Positions 25,751 through 35,110 are shown, numbered from the stretch's first letter. The stretch is 64,000 nucleotides of DNA from Paenibacillus oleatilyticus (GCF_018998565.1 NZ_JAHNZO010000012.1:124001-188000); one strand, 5' to 3'. The notes: generated by a model not told the origin, from the sequence alone. Translations and numbers: made by a program.

Positions 25751-28054
25751 ATGGCTATTGAGATTAACAAAGAGGTCAGCCAAGGTACGGTCGAGCAGCG
25801 GATGGTTTATGAATCCGGCAACGAGATGGCGGCTTATGCGGCTCACCAGATTAATTACCATATTATGGGTTACTTTCCGATTTCGCCGTCGACGGAGGTC
25901 GCGCAGTTCCTCGATCTGATGAAGGCGAACGGCCAGCATGATATCAAGCTGATCCCGGCGGACGGCGAACACGGCTCGGCAGGGATTTGCTACGGGGCTT
26001 CCACCGCGGGTGGACGCGTGTTCAACGCGACCAGCGCGAACGGTTACTTGTATATGCTGGAGCAGATGCCGGTACAATCCGGGACCCGGTTCCCGATGGT
26101 CTTGAACCTCGTTTGCCGCTCGGTATCCGGGCCTCTGAACATCCACGGCGACCATTCGGACCTGTATTACGCGCTCAATACAGGCTGGCCGATCTTGATG
26201 TGCCGCGATCCGCAAGCCGTCTACGATATGAATATTATAGCCATCAAGCTGGCCGAAGATCCGGAGGTTCGCCTGCCGGTCATCGTCGCTTCCGACGGCT
26301 ACTTCACTTCTCACCAAAAACGCCGCGTGCAAACGTTCGCCCACAAATCGGACGTGCATGCCTTCATCGGCGAGCAGCCGAAGCAGTTCCCTCACGTGCT
26401 TGACCGCAACAATCCGATTACGGTAGGACCTTACATGAACGAGCCGGACTACATCAACAACTGCTATCAGCAATCCGTTGCCATGTACAATGCCGGAGAA
26501 GTATTCGACCGCATCCGTCAAGAATACCAGGTGCTGACGGGCCGCGATTATCCGATTCTCGACCTGTACCGGATGGAAGACGCCGAAGTGGCGGTATTCC
26601 TGATGAACTCGGCGTCCGAGATCATTAAAGATGTCGTCGACCAACTGCGGGCCAAAGGCATCAAAGCCGGCTCGATCGCGCCGAATATGATTCGCCCGTT
26701 CCCTCAGAAGCAGATTGCCGAAGCGCTCAAAAACGTCAAAGCCGTCACGATCGGCGACCGCGCGGATTCGTACGGCGCGTACGGCGGCAACATGACGATG
26801 GAGATCAAAGCGGCGCTGTTCACGGAAGGCAACCGCGATACGATGGTCATCAGCCGGATTTACGGGCTGGGCGGCAAAGACTTTTACGCCGAGGACGGCC
26901 ATCATCTGTTCGAATTGGCGATCGAAGCGGTCCAAAAAGGCCGGGTCGACGTTCCGTTCGATTATTACGGGCATACGCCGGGCGATCCCGACAAGAAGCC
27001 GCAGCGTGTCATCGAGCCGATGAAATACGAGGATCTGAAGACTGGATTGATTACGGTCGACAAAGACGAGACGACGGGTCGATTGAAGGTAAAGGTTCCG
27101 CCGATCCGCCAGCTGACCAAGAAGCCGAAGCGGCTTGCGCCGGGGCACGGGGCCTGTCCGGGCTGCGGTATTTTCTCCGGTCTTGAGCTGTTCTTCAAAG
27201 GGATCGAAGGAGATATTGTGGCGCTGTTCCATACCGGCTGCGCGATGGTCGTAACGACGGGGTATCCTTATTCTTCGCATAAAGCGACCTACATTCATAA
27301 CTTGTTCCAAAGCGGCGCGGCAACGCTCTCCGGCGTCGTGGAAATGTTCTGGGAGCGCAAACGCCGCGGCGAGCTGGAGCATCTGAACCTGCCGGACGAC
27401 TTCACGTTCGTCATGATCACCGGCGACGGCGGGATGGACATCGGGATGGGCCCGGCCATCGGCGCTGCGCTTCGCAATCATAAAATGATCATTCTCGAAT
27501 ACGATAACGAAGGCTATATGAACACCGGCGCGCAGCTGTCCTATTCGACGCCGCTCGGCCACCGGACCTCCACGTCCAACGTCGGGAAGCATCAGGGCGG
27601 CAAATTGTTCCACCATAAGGACACGCCGCAGATTATGGCCGCGACGAACATTCCTTACGTGTTCACCGGCTCCGAAGCGAACCCGCAGGATTTGCTGAAA
27701 AAAGCCGCCAAGGCGCAGTACTATGCGCAGAACGAAGGTCTGGTTTACGGCAAAATCCTTATCACCTGTCCGCTTAACTGGCTGTCCGAGGAACAAATCG
27801 GGCAATCGCTGATCGATCAAGCCGTCAACTCCTGCTTCTTCCCGCTGTACGAAGTGGAGAACGGCGTGACGACGATCACGTTCAATCCGGAAGAGAAGAA
27901 CAAGCGGATTCCGGTCGGCGACTGGTTGAAAAATATGGGCAAGACGAAGCACCTGACGAAGCCCGAATATGCGGAGGCGCTGCAATCGTTCGAGAACGAA
28001 GTCGAACGCCGCTGGAGCCGTCTCAAGGCGAAGCACGAAAATCCTTACCTGTAA
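25751..28054 (+). CDS. 2-oxoacid:ferredoxin oxidoreductase, fused alpha and beta subunits
   Basis: A 767-residue protein. The N-terminal 400 residues are the alpha (pyrimidine-binding and core) domain, starting NEMAAYAAHQINYHIMGYFP. The C-terminal part is the beta, thiamine-pyrophosphate domain with cluster cysteines in HGACPGCGIF and FHTGCAM, and the ThDP motif GDGGMDIGMG with NEGYMNTG. It follows the gamma-delta gene by 38 bases, so four subunits are reduced to two polypeptides. GGGAGAGGTG precedes the ATG. It ends at an intrinsic terminator. Confidence 0.92.
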   Translation: MAIEINKEVSQGTVEQRMVYESGNEMAAYAAHQINYHIMGYFPISPSTEVAQFLDLMKANGQHDIKLIPADGEHGSAGICYGASTAGGRVFNATSANGYLYMLEQMPVQSGTRFPMVLNLVCRSVSGPLNIHGDHSDLYYALNTGWPILMCRDPQAVYDMNIIAIKLAEDPEVRLPVIVASDGYFTSHQKRRVQTFAHKSDVHAFIGEQPKQFPHVLDRNNPITVGPYMNEPDYINNCYQQSVAMYNAGEVFDRIRQEYQVLTGRDYPILDLYRMEDAEVAVFLMNSASEIIKDVVDQLRAKGIKAGSIAPNMIRPFPQKQIAEALKNVKAVTIGDRADSYGAYGGNMTMEIKAALFTEGNRDTMVISRIYGLGGKDFYAEDGHHLFELAIEAVQKGRVDVPFDYYGHTPGDPDKKPQRVIEPMKYEDLKTGLITVDKDETTGRLKVKVPPIRQLTKKPKRLAPGHGACPGCGIFSGLELFFKGIEGDIVALFHTGCAMVVTTGYPYSSHKATYIHNLFQSGAATLSGVVEMFWERKRRGELEHLNLPDDFTFVMITGDGGMDIGMGPAIGAALRNHKMIILEYDNEGYMNTGAQLSYSTPLGHRTSTSNVGKHQGGKLFHHKDTPQIMAATNIPYVFTGSEANPQDLLKKAAKAQYYAQNEGLVYGKILITCPLNWLSEEQIGQSLIDQAVNSCFFPLYEVENGVTTITFNPEEKNKRIPVGDWLKNMGKTKHLTKPEYAEALQSFENEVERRWSRLKAKHENPYL

Positions 28055-28078
28055 TAAGGTAAGGCCGGCACGAACCTC

Positions 28079-28114
28079 AGGCGCAAACTCGTACTGTTGA
28101 GCTTGCGCCTTTTC
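28079..28114 (+). terminator. Terminator of the ferredoxin oxidoreductase operon
   Basis: AGGCGCAA (28079-28086) pairs with TTGCGCCT (28103-28110), followed by TTTC. Confidence 0.82.
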
Positions 28115-28143
28115 ATTTTCTGAACCGATTCGGAGGAGTTTCG

Positions 28144-28443
28144 ATGCCTTATGTACTGAGACATGCCGATTCCGGCGAAATCGCCGCATGCCTTCAAAAA
28201 AACGTATACGATTTCGATTATTTCGGCGTCAAACAGTGGGAAGACGAGGGGCAGGCCGAGGCGGACAAGCATGCTTTTCTGGAGAGCATCGGGTATGATC
28301 ACCCTGATCATTGGCATATCCTTTTGATCAAAGAGGATCGTGTCAAGCTCTGCAACGTGAAGCTGAAGAACGATCCGTCGCGCCGGGTACGCCTGAGCGA
28401 AGACGGCCAGCTAACCGTTCATTCCGCTCCCGAACGACTATAA
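28144..28443 (+). CDS. Small conserved-looking protein of unknown function
   Basis: A 99-residue acidic/aromatic protein, preceded by GGAGGAG at ideal spacing. It contains two histidine-rich runs (YDHPDHWHILLI) and a C-terminal segment of charged beta-strand character. I recognise no family. It lies 21 bases before the next hypothetical gene, so the two probably share a transcript. Confidence 0.65.
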   Translation: MPYVLRHADSGEIAACLQKNVYDFDYFGVKQWEDEGQAEADKHAFLESIGYDHPDHWHILLIKEDRVKLCNVKLKNDPSRRVRLSEDGQLTVHSAPERL

Positions 28444-28463
28444 AACGGGGAATGGTAGTTTTG

Positions 28464-28985
28464 ATGAATACAAACCCTTTTGCCGATTTCGAAGCGGCGG
28501 GCAACGAGCAGGAGCTAGCCGCCATTCAGGAATCGATTCAACGTCAGGGCTTTACCGCCTTCCGGCTGCTGCTCGAAGGCTTCCGGGACCGGCTCAAGCA
28601 ATTTTCGGACGGCGACATCGCATCCGTGAACGGACTGCTGGAGCAGGCCCGGCGGTTGTTTCCCGAGCCGGAGACATTTAGCCCATCCTGGGTTAACATA
28701 TGGGACGAATTCGAGCGGATTGCCGCATACAAGCAAACGGTGCTGGAGACTATTCCGGCCAAGGAGCGCGAAGGGGAGTGGCAGGTGCTGCTCGATAACC
28801 CGTATACGAATTCAGATCTCGTATGCTATCCCGGACTCAGCTTTTTGGAGGGGGCGTATTTATACGCGTACTTCCGCAGCGATCTGAAGCAGAACGAGTA
28901 TATCCGGCTGCAAAAAATTCAAAATCTTGTCATGGCCTTCGGCAGCGAGCGGCAGGAAGCTGCGAACAAAAAGAAAGAAGGTTAA
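28464..28985 (+). CDS. Hypothetical cytosolic protein, mostly helical
   Basis: A 173-residue protein with amphipathic helices rich in Glu, Gln and Leu, and no signal or membrane segment. The start is uncertain: ATG 28464 gives MNTNPFADFE, while an in-frame ATG at 28452 has GGGG directly in front of it. It ends just before a strong terminator. The family is not recognised. Confidence 0.65.
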   Translation: MNTNPFADFEAAGNEQELAAIQESIQRQGFTAFRLLLEGFRDRLKQFSDGDIASVNGLLEQARRLFPEPETFSPSWVNIWDEFERIAAYKQTVLETIPAKEREGEWQVLLDNPYTNSDLVCYPGLSFLEGAYLYAYFRSDLKQNEYIRLQKIQNLVMAFGSERQEAANKKKEG

Positions 28986-29001
28986 ATTTGGGATTATGGA
29001 G

Positions 29002-29047
29002 AAAACCGGGGTTCGAGCGGGAAACCGTTTCAAAATCCCGGTTTTTT
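29002..29047. terminator. Terminator between convergent genes
   Basis: AAAACCGGG (29002-29010) pairs with CCCGGTTTT starting at 29037, followed by further Ts. It closes the plus-strand pair and can also serve the fRMsr gene on the minus strand. Confidence 0.8.
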
Positions 29048-29072
29048 CATGCAGATCAAATGCGTCCTACCG

Positions 29073-29552
29073 TTACATCCGTTCAGCGAGCTTTAGCGCA
29101 AACAGCTCCAAATAATGCTGATCCGTCTCGTCGAAACGATTTTTCTCCGGGCTGTCGATGTCCAGCACGCCGATCAGGCGCTCGGCATGGAGAATCGGGA
29201 CGACGATCTCCGACTGCGAAGCGGCGTCACAAGCGATGTGGCCGGGAAATTGATGAACGTCCGCGACGCGGACCGTTTCCCGGAGGCTGGCTGCACGGCC
29301 GCAGACGCCCTTGTCGAGCGGAATACGTACGCAAGCGGGCAAGCCTTGGAAAGGTCCGAGCACCAGCTCCCCTTCCTCGAATAAATAAAAGCCGACCCAG
29401 TTGATCCGCTCCAGAAACTGGTTCAGCAGTGCAGCGGCGTTGGCCAGGTTGGCAATCCGGTTCGGCTCATCTTCGATAAGCGCGGACAACTGGGAAATGA
29501 GCAGCTTGTAATTTTCCTCGCGCGTTCCCGTGTAGGCTGAGGCATGAAACAT
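29073..29552 (-). CDS. msrC: Free methionine-(R)-sulfoxide reductase (GAF type)
   Basis: A 159-residue single GAF-domain enzyme that reduces free methionine-R-sulfoxide. Three cysteines sit at Cys74, Cys84 and Cys108, with the 10 and 24 residue spacing of the E. coli enzyme's Cys84/Cys94/Cys118. Other family blocks are NWVGFYL, RIPLDKGVCG and IGVLDIDSP. It is a single gene with a ribosome-binding site AAGGAG before the ATG. A role in repair of oxidised methionine is expected from the family. Confidence 0.93.
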   Translation of the reverse strand: MFHASAYTGTREENYKLLISQLSALIEDEPNRIANLANAAALLNQFLERINWVGFYLFEEGELVLGPFQGLPACVRIPLDKGVCGRAASLRETVRVADVHQFPGHIACDAASQSEIVVPILHAERLIGVLDIDSPEKNRFDETDQHYLELFALKLAERM

Positions 29553-29686
29553 ATACGACGACTCCTTTTTTGGCGGCAGATTACGCTGAAATTAGCATAT
29601 TTTCCATGGGACGTCAAGGCGCCGAAAAGCGGAATACGGTCCGGTTTGAATGGTTACCCTGTATACAAACGGCTGCAGGAGATCGT

Positions 29687-30376
29687 ATGACGCAATCTAT
29701 TCTGGTCATTGAAGACGAAGAACATATCGCCCGGGTGCTGACACTTGAGCTCGAACACGAGGGCTACGAGGTCGAGACGGCGCATGACGGCCGGGAAGGG
29801 GCCAGATTGGCTACTTCCAAGCCTTGGAACCTTATTTTACTGGATGTTATGCTTCCGGAATGGAACGGGCTGGAAGTGCTGCGGCGCATCCGTCAAGTCA
29901 ATGTGGAAGTGCCTGTCATATTGCTGACGGCCCGCGATGCAACGCCCGATATTGTCAGCGGGTTCGATCAGGGTGCGAACGACTACATTACGAAGCCGTT
30001 CGTGATCGAGGAGCTGCTGGCGCGTGTCCGCAACTTGATCGGACTGACGAGCCGGCATAAGCCGGAGGCCGACACGCTGAGTGCGGCGGACTTGACCGTC
30101 GATCTCAAGGCGCGAAAAGTGACGCGTGCAGACAACTTGATTGAACTGACGCCCAAGGAGTTCGATCTGCTGCAATATTTGATTCAGCACAAAGGGCACG
30201 TCCTGACAAGGGAACAAATTATTTCCGACGTGTGGGGCTACGATTTTGTAGGCGACACTAACATTGTGGATGTCTATATCCGCTATTTGCGCCAGAAGGT
30301 CGACAAAGGCTATCAGCCCAAGCTGATCAAGACCGCGCGAGGCGTCGGCTACGAACTGGCGGACCCCGAGCCATGA
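29687..30376 (+). CDS. OmpR-family response regulator
   Basis: A 229-residue regulator: receiver with acidic pair VIEDEEH, phospho-Asp in LILLDVMLPEW and Lys in NDYITKPF, then a winged-helix domain ending TARGVGYEL. The start is ATG 29687, with CAGGAG upstream. It overlaps the kinase gene by 4 bases and belongs to a cognate pair that resembles ArlRS/CssRS-type envelope systems. Confidence 0.93.
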   Translation: MTQSILVIEDEEHIARVLTLELEHEGYEVETAHDGREGARLATSKPWNLILLDVMLPEWNGLEVLRRIRQVNVEVPVILLTARDATPDIVSGFDQGANDYITKPFVIEELLARVRNLIGLTSRHKPEADTLSAADLTVDLKARKVTRADNLIELTPKEFDLLQYLIQHKGHVLTREQIISDVWGYDFVGDTNIVDVYIRYLRQKVDKGYQPKLIKTARGVGYELADPEP

Positions 30377-31740
30377 GCCTGCGGACGCGACTGATGCTGC
30401 TGTCGTGCGTGTGGATTTTGTTGATCGTCGTCTTTTTCAACTGGTTCATTTATTACTATATTTTGAAGAAGACGACGGATAACGAAGTGCGGCAGCTGTG
30501 GAATAAAGCGCAAATCATTTTGCGCGATCCGGAGATTTATGCTCCATCCCATTGGAATTCCGGCCAATTGCAACAATATTTGGAGTCCGACACGCTCATT
30601 CGAATCGTTTCGCCCGACGGGGCCGTGCGCGCGCAAGTGTCGTCAAGCGAGGAGCTGTCGGCCCACCCGGCGACGTACCGGACGCACTATCATACCGTCG
30701 TGCAGAACGAGCTGGGCCTGCTGATTTTGTTCGTTCAAGTACCGGTCGTCGGCAAAAACCACGTGCAGATCGGGCTTCTGGAGCTCGGAAAAGGGCTGAA
30801 TGTCGTCGCCGCTTTTATGGACCTTCTGGTTACGGGACTCACGGTGACGACGGGCAGCGTGCTGCTGTTTTCGCCGCTCGTCGGTTTTTTCTATACGAAG
30901 GCGCTCGTGCGTCCGATCCGCCAATTGCTGGAGACGATGCGAACAATCCGGAGCAAAGGAGATTTTATACTGCTCAGCCCCCAGTTCACGGTAAAAAAGG
31001 ACGAGCTTGGCGAGCTTGGCCGAACGTTCAATGAAATGATCGTGCGTTTGCAGGAGAACGACCGGAGGCAGAAGCATTTTGTCGCGGACGCTTCGCATGA
31101 GCTGAAAACGCCGCTGACCGTCATCGAAAGCTATACGTCGCTGCTGCGCCGATGGGGAGGCCAGGACCCTGCCATCCAACAGGAGGCGCTGAATGCGATT
31201 CATTCGGAAACCGTACGCCTCAAGGGGCTCATCGACGCTCTGCTGCGGCTGGCGGAGGTGGAACGTCACGCGCAAGCGGAGCTGCACCCCGTCCGCATCG
31301 CGGAGCTCATCCGCTCGACCGCCGAGCAAATGCGCCGTGCGTTCGAAAGAGAGGTTATTGTCCGCATCGGTTCGGAGGAGATCCAGTGCATCGGCGATGA
31401 GGCAAGGCTGAAGCAACTGCTGATCATCCTTCTGGACAATGCGATCAAGTATAGTCGGAAGAACGTTCTAGTCGAATGCGACGAGGAGGAGCGTTACGTG
31501 GTTATCCGGGTGACGGATCAAGGAATGGGGATTCCGTCCGAGGAGCTTCCTTTGCTGTTCGAGCGGTTCTACCGGGTGGATAAAGCAAGAAGCCGGGGCA
31601 CCGGAGGATCGGGTCTGGGCCTGGCGATCGCGAAGCAAATTGTCGAGCTGCATCAAGGCTCGATCCGCTTGGACAGCGAGGAAGGGAAGGGGACGACGGC
31701 GACAGTCAAATTGCCAAAAACATCCTTGACAGCGTTTTAA
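30373..31740 (+). CDS. Sensor histidine kinase
   Basis: A 455-residue membrane kinase. Transmembrane helix 1 lies near residues 12-32 and helix 2 near 135-162, enclosing an extracytoplasmic sensor of about 100 residues. A HAMP domain follows, then the H-box with phospho-His in DASHELKTPLTVIES, N-box LDNAIKYSRK, and G-boxes DQGMGIPSEEL and GGSGLGLAIAK. It is coupled to the response regulator by an ATGA overlap. The signal is unknown. Confidence 0.93.
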   Translation: MSLRTRLMLLSCVWILLIVVFFNWFIYYYILKKTTDNEVRQLWNKAQIILRDPEIYAPSHWNSGQLQQYLESDTLIRIVSPDGAVRAQVSSSEELSAHPATYRTHYHTVVQNELGLLILFVQVPVVGKNHVQIGLLELGKGLNVVAAFMDLLVTGLTVTTGSVLLFSPLVGFFYTKALVRPIRQLLETMRTIRSKGDFILLSPQFTVKKDELGELGRTFNEMIVRLQENDRRQKHFVADASHELKTPLTVIESYTSLLRRWGGQDPAIQQEALNAIHSETVRLKGLIDALLRLAEVERHAQAELHPVRIAELIRSTAEQMRRAFEREVIVRIGSEEIQCIGDEARLKQLLIILLDNAIKYSRKNVLVECDEEERYVVIRVTDQGMGIPSEELPLLFERFYRVDKARSRGTGGSGLGLAIAKQIVELHQGSIRLDSEEGKGTTATVKLPKTSLTAF

Positions 31741-31902
31741 TTAAGAACCTATGAGAGTTTTCTCACGGATTTCTAATAAACGGCTCTGAAGCGCCGAACG
31801 GCAGGCCTTAAGCGGAATTTGGCGAAAAAAACCACGTTTTCATCTGTGCTATAGTGGGTTACGGGCAATCAGCCAAACCTAACTTCAAGGAGGACGTTAC
31901 AG

Positions 31903-32385
31903 ATGAAACAACTGTTTGGAAAACGCTGGGGGAACATGGCACTGTCGATCGGCTTGTGTACAGCTTTTTTGTTCGGCAGCACGCTTGCGGCTCCGGCCAA
32001 TAGTGCTTACGCGTATTCCGCATCTAAAGCGCAAAGCATTATTTCCACAGGGAAAAGCTACCTGCACACCCCTTACAAGTTCGGTGCGCGCGTCGGTAAC
32101 ACCAAAGTATTCGACTGCTCTTCTTTCACGGCGACGATCTACGGCAAATACGGTGTGAAGTTGCCGCGTACGTCTAAAGCTCAATCCAAAGTCGGCTCCT
32201 ATGTGCCAAAAAGCCAATTGAAGCCGGGAGACCTGGTCTTCTTCTACTCTCCGATTCATCACGTTGCGGTTTATATAGGTAACGGGAAAATTATGCACAC
32301 GTACGGTAAGCCGGGTGTTACCATCTCCGATCTGAACAGCGGCTGGTGGAGCAAGCACTATACGACGGCACGCCGCGTACTTTAA
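31903..32385 (+). CDS. Secreted NlpC/P60 (C40) peptidoglycan hydrolase
   Basis: A 160-residue secreted enzyme. A signal peptide covers about residues 1-38 (basic start, hydrophobic core, then SAYAYSA). The NlpC/P60 catalytic domain has Cys72 in VFDCSSFT, His120 in HHVAVYIG and a third polar residue His132. It cleaves D-glutamyl-diamino acid bonds in peptidoglycan stem peptides. No cell-wall-binding repeats are present. It lies 160 bases after the two-component system and may belong to its regulon, which is only an inference. AAGGAGG precedes the ATG. Confidence 0.93.
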   Translation: MKQLFGKRWGNMALSIGLCTAFLFGSTLAAPANSAYAYSASKAQSIISTGKSYLHTPYKFGARVGNTKVFDCSSFTATIYGKYGVKLPRTSKAQSKVGSYVPKSQLKPGDLVFFYSPIHHVAVYIGNGKIMHTYGKPGVTISDLNSGWWSKHYTTARRVL

Positions 32386-32404
32386 TCACAGACAAAGGCG
32401 CATG

Positions 32405-32448
32405 AAAAAAGCCGCTGCCCCCGGTTTTCCGGGAAGCAGCGGCTTTTT
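32405..32448. terminator. Bidirectional terminator
   Basis: AAAAAGCCGCTGC pairs with GCAGCGGCTTTTT across a 16-base interior that itself contains CCCGG/CCGGG. The A-run and T-run serve both convergent genes. Confidence 0.93.
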
Positions 32449-32453
32449 GCGTA

Positions 32454-33371
32454 TTAGGTCATCTCTGTTCTGCCGGTCTGGGCGGCGACGGCTTCCCGTT
32501 CGTTCGAGCGGAGGAACATCCATACCCCGGACAACAGGACGAAGCCGGCGGCAGCTTGCATCCACGTGATGCTCTCGCCAAGCAGCAGATAGGCCAGAAT
32601 CGTTGCGCCCAGCGGCTCCCCCAGGACGCTCATCGATACGGATTCGGGACGCATATACTTAAGCAGCCAGTTGAACAAATAGTGGCCGAACAGCGTCGGA
32701 ACGACGGCCAGAAGGAGAAAAATGCCCCATTCTTTCGAGTCGTAGCCGGTAAAAGGCAATCCCGCCGCCACATTATATACGGCGAGCACCAAGGCGGCAA
32801 GCACAAAGACGAAGAAACTGAAGACAAAGGCGGGAATGCGCTTCAGCATGCTTTTGGCAAGCAGGATTTGCACGGCCATCGCCGCCGTTCCGACCAGGGA
32901 CAGCAGGTCGCCAAGCAGCGCCTCTCCGGTCAGCCCCCAGTCGCCCCAGCCGATCATGGCCGCTCCCAGAATCGCAACCGCCATGCTGAGCACGGCCAGC
33001 AGATTCGTCCGTTGGCCGAGGAACAGGCATGCGCCGATCAGGACAAAGACGGGCTCCAGCGAAAGGATCGCGGTCGAGCTTGCGACCGTCGTCAGCTTAA
33101 GCGATTCCATCCAGAACAAGAAATGAAGGCCGAGCGCGAGACCGGACCAGAACAAGCCCGCCCAGTCGCCTAAGCGCAGCTGAGCCACTTCGCGGCGGTA
33201 CCGCAGCAGCAAAGGCAGCAAAATGGCTGCGGTCAGCAGCAGCCGGTACATCGCAATGACCGACGACGGAGCATTCGACCAGCGGACAAAAATGGCTGAA
33301 AAGGAAATCGCGACGATGCCGATCACGAGCAGCAGCGGCAAAGGAACGGGAAAACGTTTCACAGCATTCAT
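32454..33371 (-). CDS. EamA-family (DMT) transporter
   Basis: A 305-residue membrane protein with about ten transmembrane helices in two repeated halves, the drug/metabolite transporter EamA fold. Typical blocks are AIFVRWSNAPSSVIAMYR in the first half and LGEPLGATILAYLLLGE in the second. Substrate unknown. ATG 33371 was chosen because GGAGAG precedes it at good spacing; an in-frame ATG at 33392 lies upstream of that site. Confidence 0.9.
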   Translation of the reverse strand: MNAVKRFPVPLPLLLVIGIVAISFSAIFVRWSNAPSSVIAMYRLLLTAAILLPLLLRYRREVAQLRLGDWAGLFWSGLALGLHFLFWMESLKLTTVASSTAILSLEPVFVLIGACLFLGQRTNLLAVLSMAVAILGAAMIGWGDWGLTGEALLGDLLSLVGTAAMAVQILLAKSMLKRIPAFVFSFFVFVLAALVLAVYNVAAGLPFTGYDSKEWGIFLLLAVVPTLFGHYLFNWLLKYMRPESVSMSVLGEPLGATILAYLLLGESITWMQAAAGFVLLSGVWMFLRSNEREAVAAQTGRTEMT

Positions 33372-33577
33372 CAGGTTAACTCTCCATTTCATAACGTTCG
33401 GTTACAGGCACATTGCTTTATTATAGCACTGGATTCCCGACTCTTACAGAGCCAGAATTGAAAAGCCGGCAAAGCGTGAGAAAGTCTGCAAAGTTGGACT
33501 TTTATTCCCAATTGTGATATGAAAGAATGTAGGCCGGACTTAGGAACGGACGCATCACAATAGGGGGGAAATGGAAT

Positions 33578-34102
33578 ATGTCCCGGCGTTTTGTTATCGA
33601 GGCGGTGCTTGTGGCTGTATACGGCGAACTCATGGCGCCAAGCCGCCCGGTGGAATATTTGATTCCGTATTCGACGATATTGGAGTTATACGAAATGAAA
33701 GACAGCCCCGAGCCGGTCATGCCGGACGCGGATGACGACGCTCATGTCAAAGGGAAAATCGGGGAGCTCATCGCCTTCTTCGACGACTCGTTCAATAAGA
33801 AGAAGCTCGAGCGCGCGCTTGCCGCCCCATGGCGCCCAAGCCCGCCGCTGCCGATCAACGAGAATGTGACGTTCACGGTCATCAATGCCGTGGATAATGC
33901 CCAATACGGGGAGTCGTTTGATCCGATCGAAACCGAGGTTGTACTGACCTCCCTGCGGGAGAAAGCGCCTATATTGACGGACCAGCTTGAATTGATGGAG
34001 AAAATCATTCAGGCAGAAGTTCCCGTTCAAGTGTATGACGTTTATGATTTTGAATTCGCTGTCGAAGACGGGATAACCGCAGAGGATTTGATGAAGCCGT
34101 AA
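33578..34102 (+). CDS. Conserved hypothetical protein of Paenibacillaceae type
   Basis: A 174-residue cytosolic protein starting MSRRFVIEAVLVAVYGELM, with the central run FTVINAVDNAQYGESFDPIE. I recall closely similar proteins in Paenibacillus, sometimes labelled ADP-heptose synthase without good reason. No catalytic motif supports such a name, so I leave the function open. The upstream GGGGGG is 8-9 bases before the ATG. A terminator follows about 70 bases after the stop. Confidence 0.72.
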   Translation: MSRRFVIEAVLVAVYGELMAPSRPVEYLIPYSTILELYEMKDSPEPVMPDADDDAHVKGKIGELIAFFDDSFNKKKLERALAAPWRPSPPLPINENVTFTVINAVDNAQYGESFDPIETEVVLTSLREKAPILTDQLELMEKIIQAEVPVQVYDVYDFEFAVEDGITAEDLMKP

Positions 34103-34171
34103 CCGCCGCGTCGCGCTCAGTAGCCCAATGCATGCCGGAATCCCGACCGAGGGATGCCACCGGCGACAAGT

Positions 34172-34197
34172 CAACCGGGTATGCCCGGTTGGCTTTT
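34172..34197 (+). terminator. Intrinsic terminator
   Basis: CAACCGGG (34172-34179) and CCCGGTTG (34184-34191) form a perfect 8-bp stem with a 4-base loop, followed by GC and six Ts. Confidence 0.9.
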
Positions 34198-34278
34198 TTG
34201 CATTTTTTTCGCGCAGGCTGTCACAAACAGGCCATTCCGTTCGCCATAAGGATAAAAGACGCGAGAGGGTGGATCACC

Positions 34279-35004
34279 ATGGAAAGCAAAACAATCCTTA
34301 TCGTCGGCGGAGGCTACGCCGGTCTGAATGTGATCCGGGCGTTACAAAAGCAATATGCCCATGCGAAACAAAAGGTTCGGCTGATCCTGATTGATAAGGA
34401 GCCGTACCACTTGCGAAAGGTGCTGCTGTTTAAGGCGGCTGCCGGGGAGCCGAAGCTTCGGGTACCGTTCTCCTGCTATTTTGACGATGAGGTGACCTGC
34501 ATTACCGCTGCGTTAACCTCCGTGAAGGCGAGCCACCATACGATTCAAGTGGCTTATCCGGATGGTACGGCCGGCGCGCGGCTGGTCCTTGCGCTGGGCA
34601 GCGTCGTCGTCTCGCCTCCGCCCGAACAGGGAGGCATCCCGTTGACGAGCGTTGCGGCCGCCGAACAAATCCGAAATGAGCTGAAGCGAAAAGTGGAGCA
34701 GCCGCGGATGGAGCGGGAGCCTGCGCGGCAAAAAAGCCTGCTGTCCGCCGCGGTCGTCGACAGCAGCATCACGGGGATGGAGGCTTCGGCGGAAATCGCT
34801 TATTGGTTGTAACGGGAGGCGGAGAAGGGCGGGCTCGGTCCCGAGGACGGATTGTTCTGGATGCGCTAATGGGGGATGAACCTGATTTTGACCGGAAAGG
34901 CGGGATTGTTCGTCCGAAATGAGACATGGGATTCGGCAAGCTTGATCGGCGGAGATCTCCGGCACAAGCTGGCAGACCTGCATACAGCAAAAGCTGAAAT
35001 TTAA
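34279..35004 (+). pseudogene. Decayed NAD(P)/FAD-dependent oxidoreductase (type II NADH dehydrogenase-like)
   Basis: The first 177 codons are open and start with an FAD-binding Rossmann motif (ILIVGGGYAGLNV). The second nucleotide-binding motif has decayed: VVDSSITGMEASAEIAYW stands where VVGGGxTGxE is expected. A TAA at 34810-34812 interrupts the frame, and the family sequence continues directly after it (REAEKGGLGPED) until another stop. A short C-terminal-like piece persists to 35004. Intact members have about 360-400 residues. This is clearly a broken gene. Confidence 0.82.
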
Positions 35005-35043
35005 TCCAATCGATGGTACAATAGAAATAGGACCATAGCGAGG

Positions 35044-35110
35044 TTCCCCTTCAGGTTAACGTACTTTTGCTGCGATGCGGCATCATGTCGGGCTGGAAGG
35101 GGAGTTTTTT
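35044..35110 (+). terminator. Leader hairpin with T-run ahead of the SDR gene
   Basis: TTCCCCTTCAG (35044-35054) can pair with CTGGAAGGGGAG (about 35093-35104), followed by TTTTTT. A TACAAT box lies near 35016. It may end leftover transcription through the pseudogene, or act as an attenuator for the SDR gene 20 bases downstream. Confidence 0.55.

Noticed and set aside
25748-28189. 813-residue open frame on the minus strand opposite the ferredoxin oxidoreductase gene
   Set aside because: It is the antisense shadow of a long high-GC gene. Its arginine- and histidine-rich composition matches no family, and the plus-strand protein is unmistakable.
34102-34200. Possible riboswitch before the pseudogene
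   Set aside because: GC-rich sequence before the terminator hairpin resembles no consensus I could match. A simple terminator explains it.
34132-34278. 49-codon upstream extension of the NADH dehydrogenase-like frame
   Set aside because: It runs through the intrinsic terminator at 34172-34197, and the family sequence starts only at ATG 34279.
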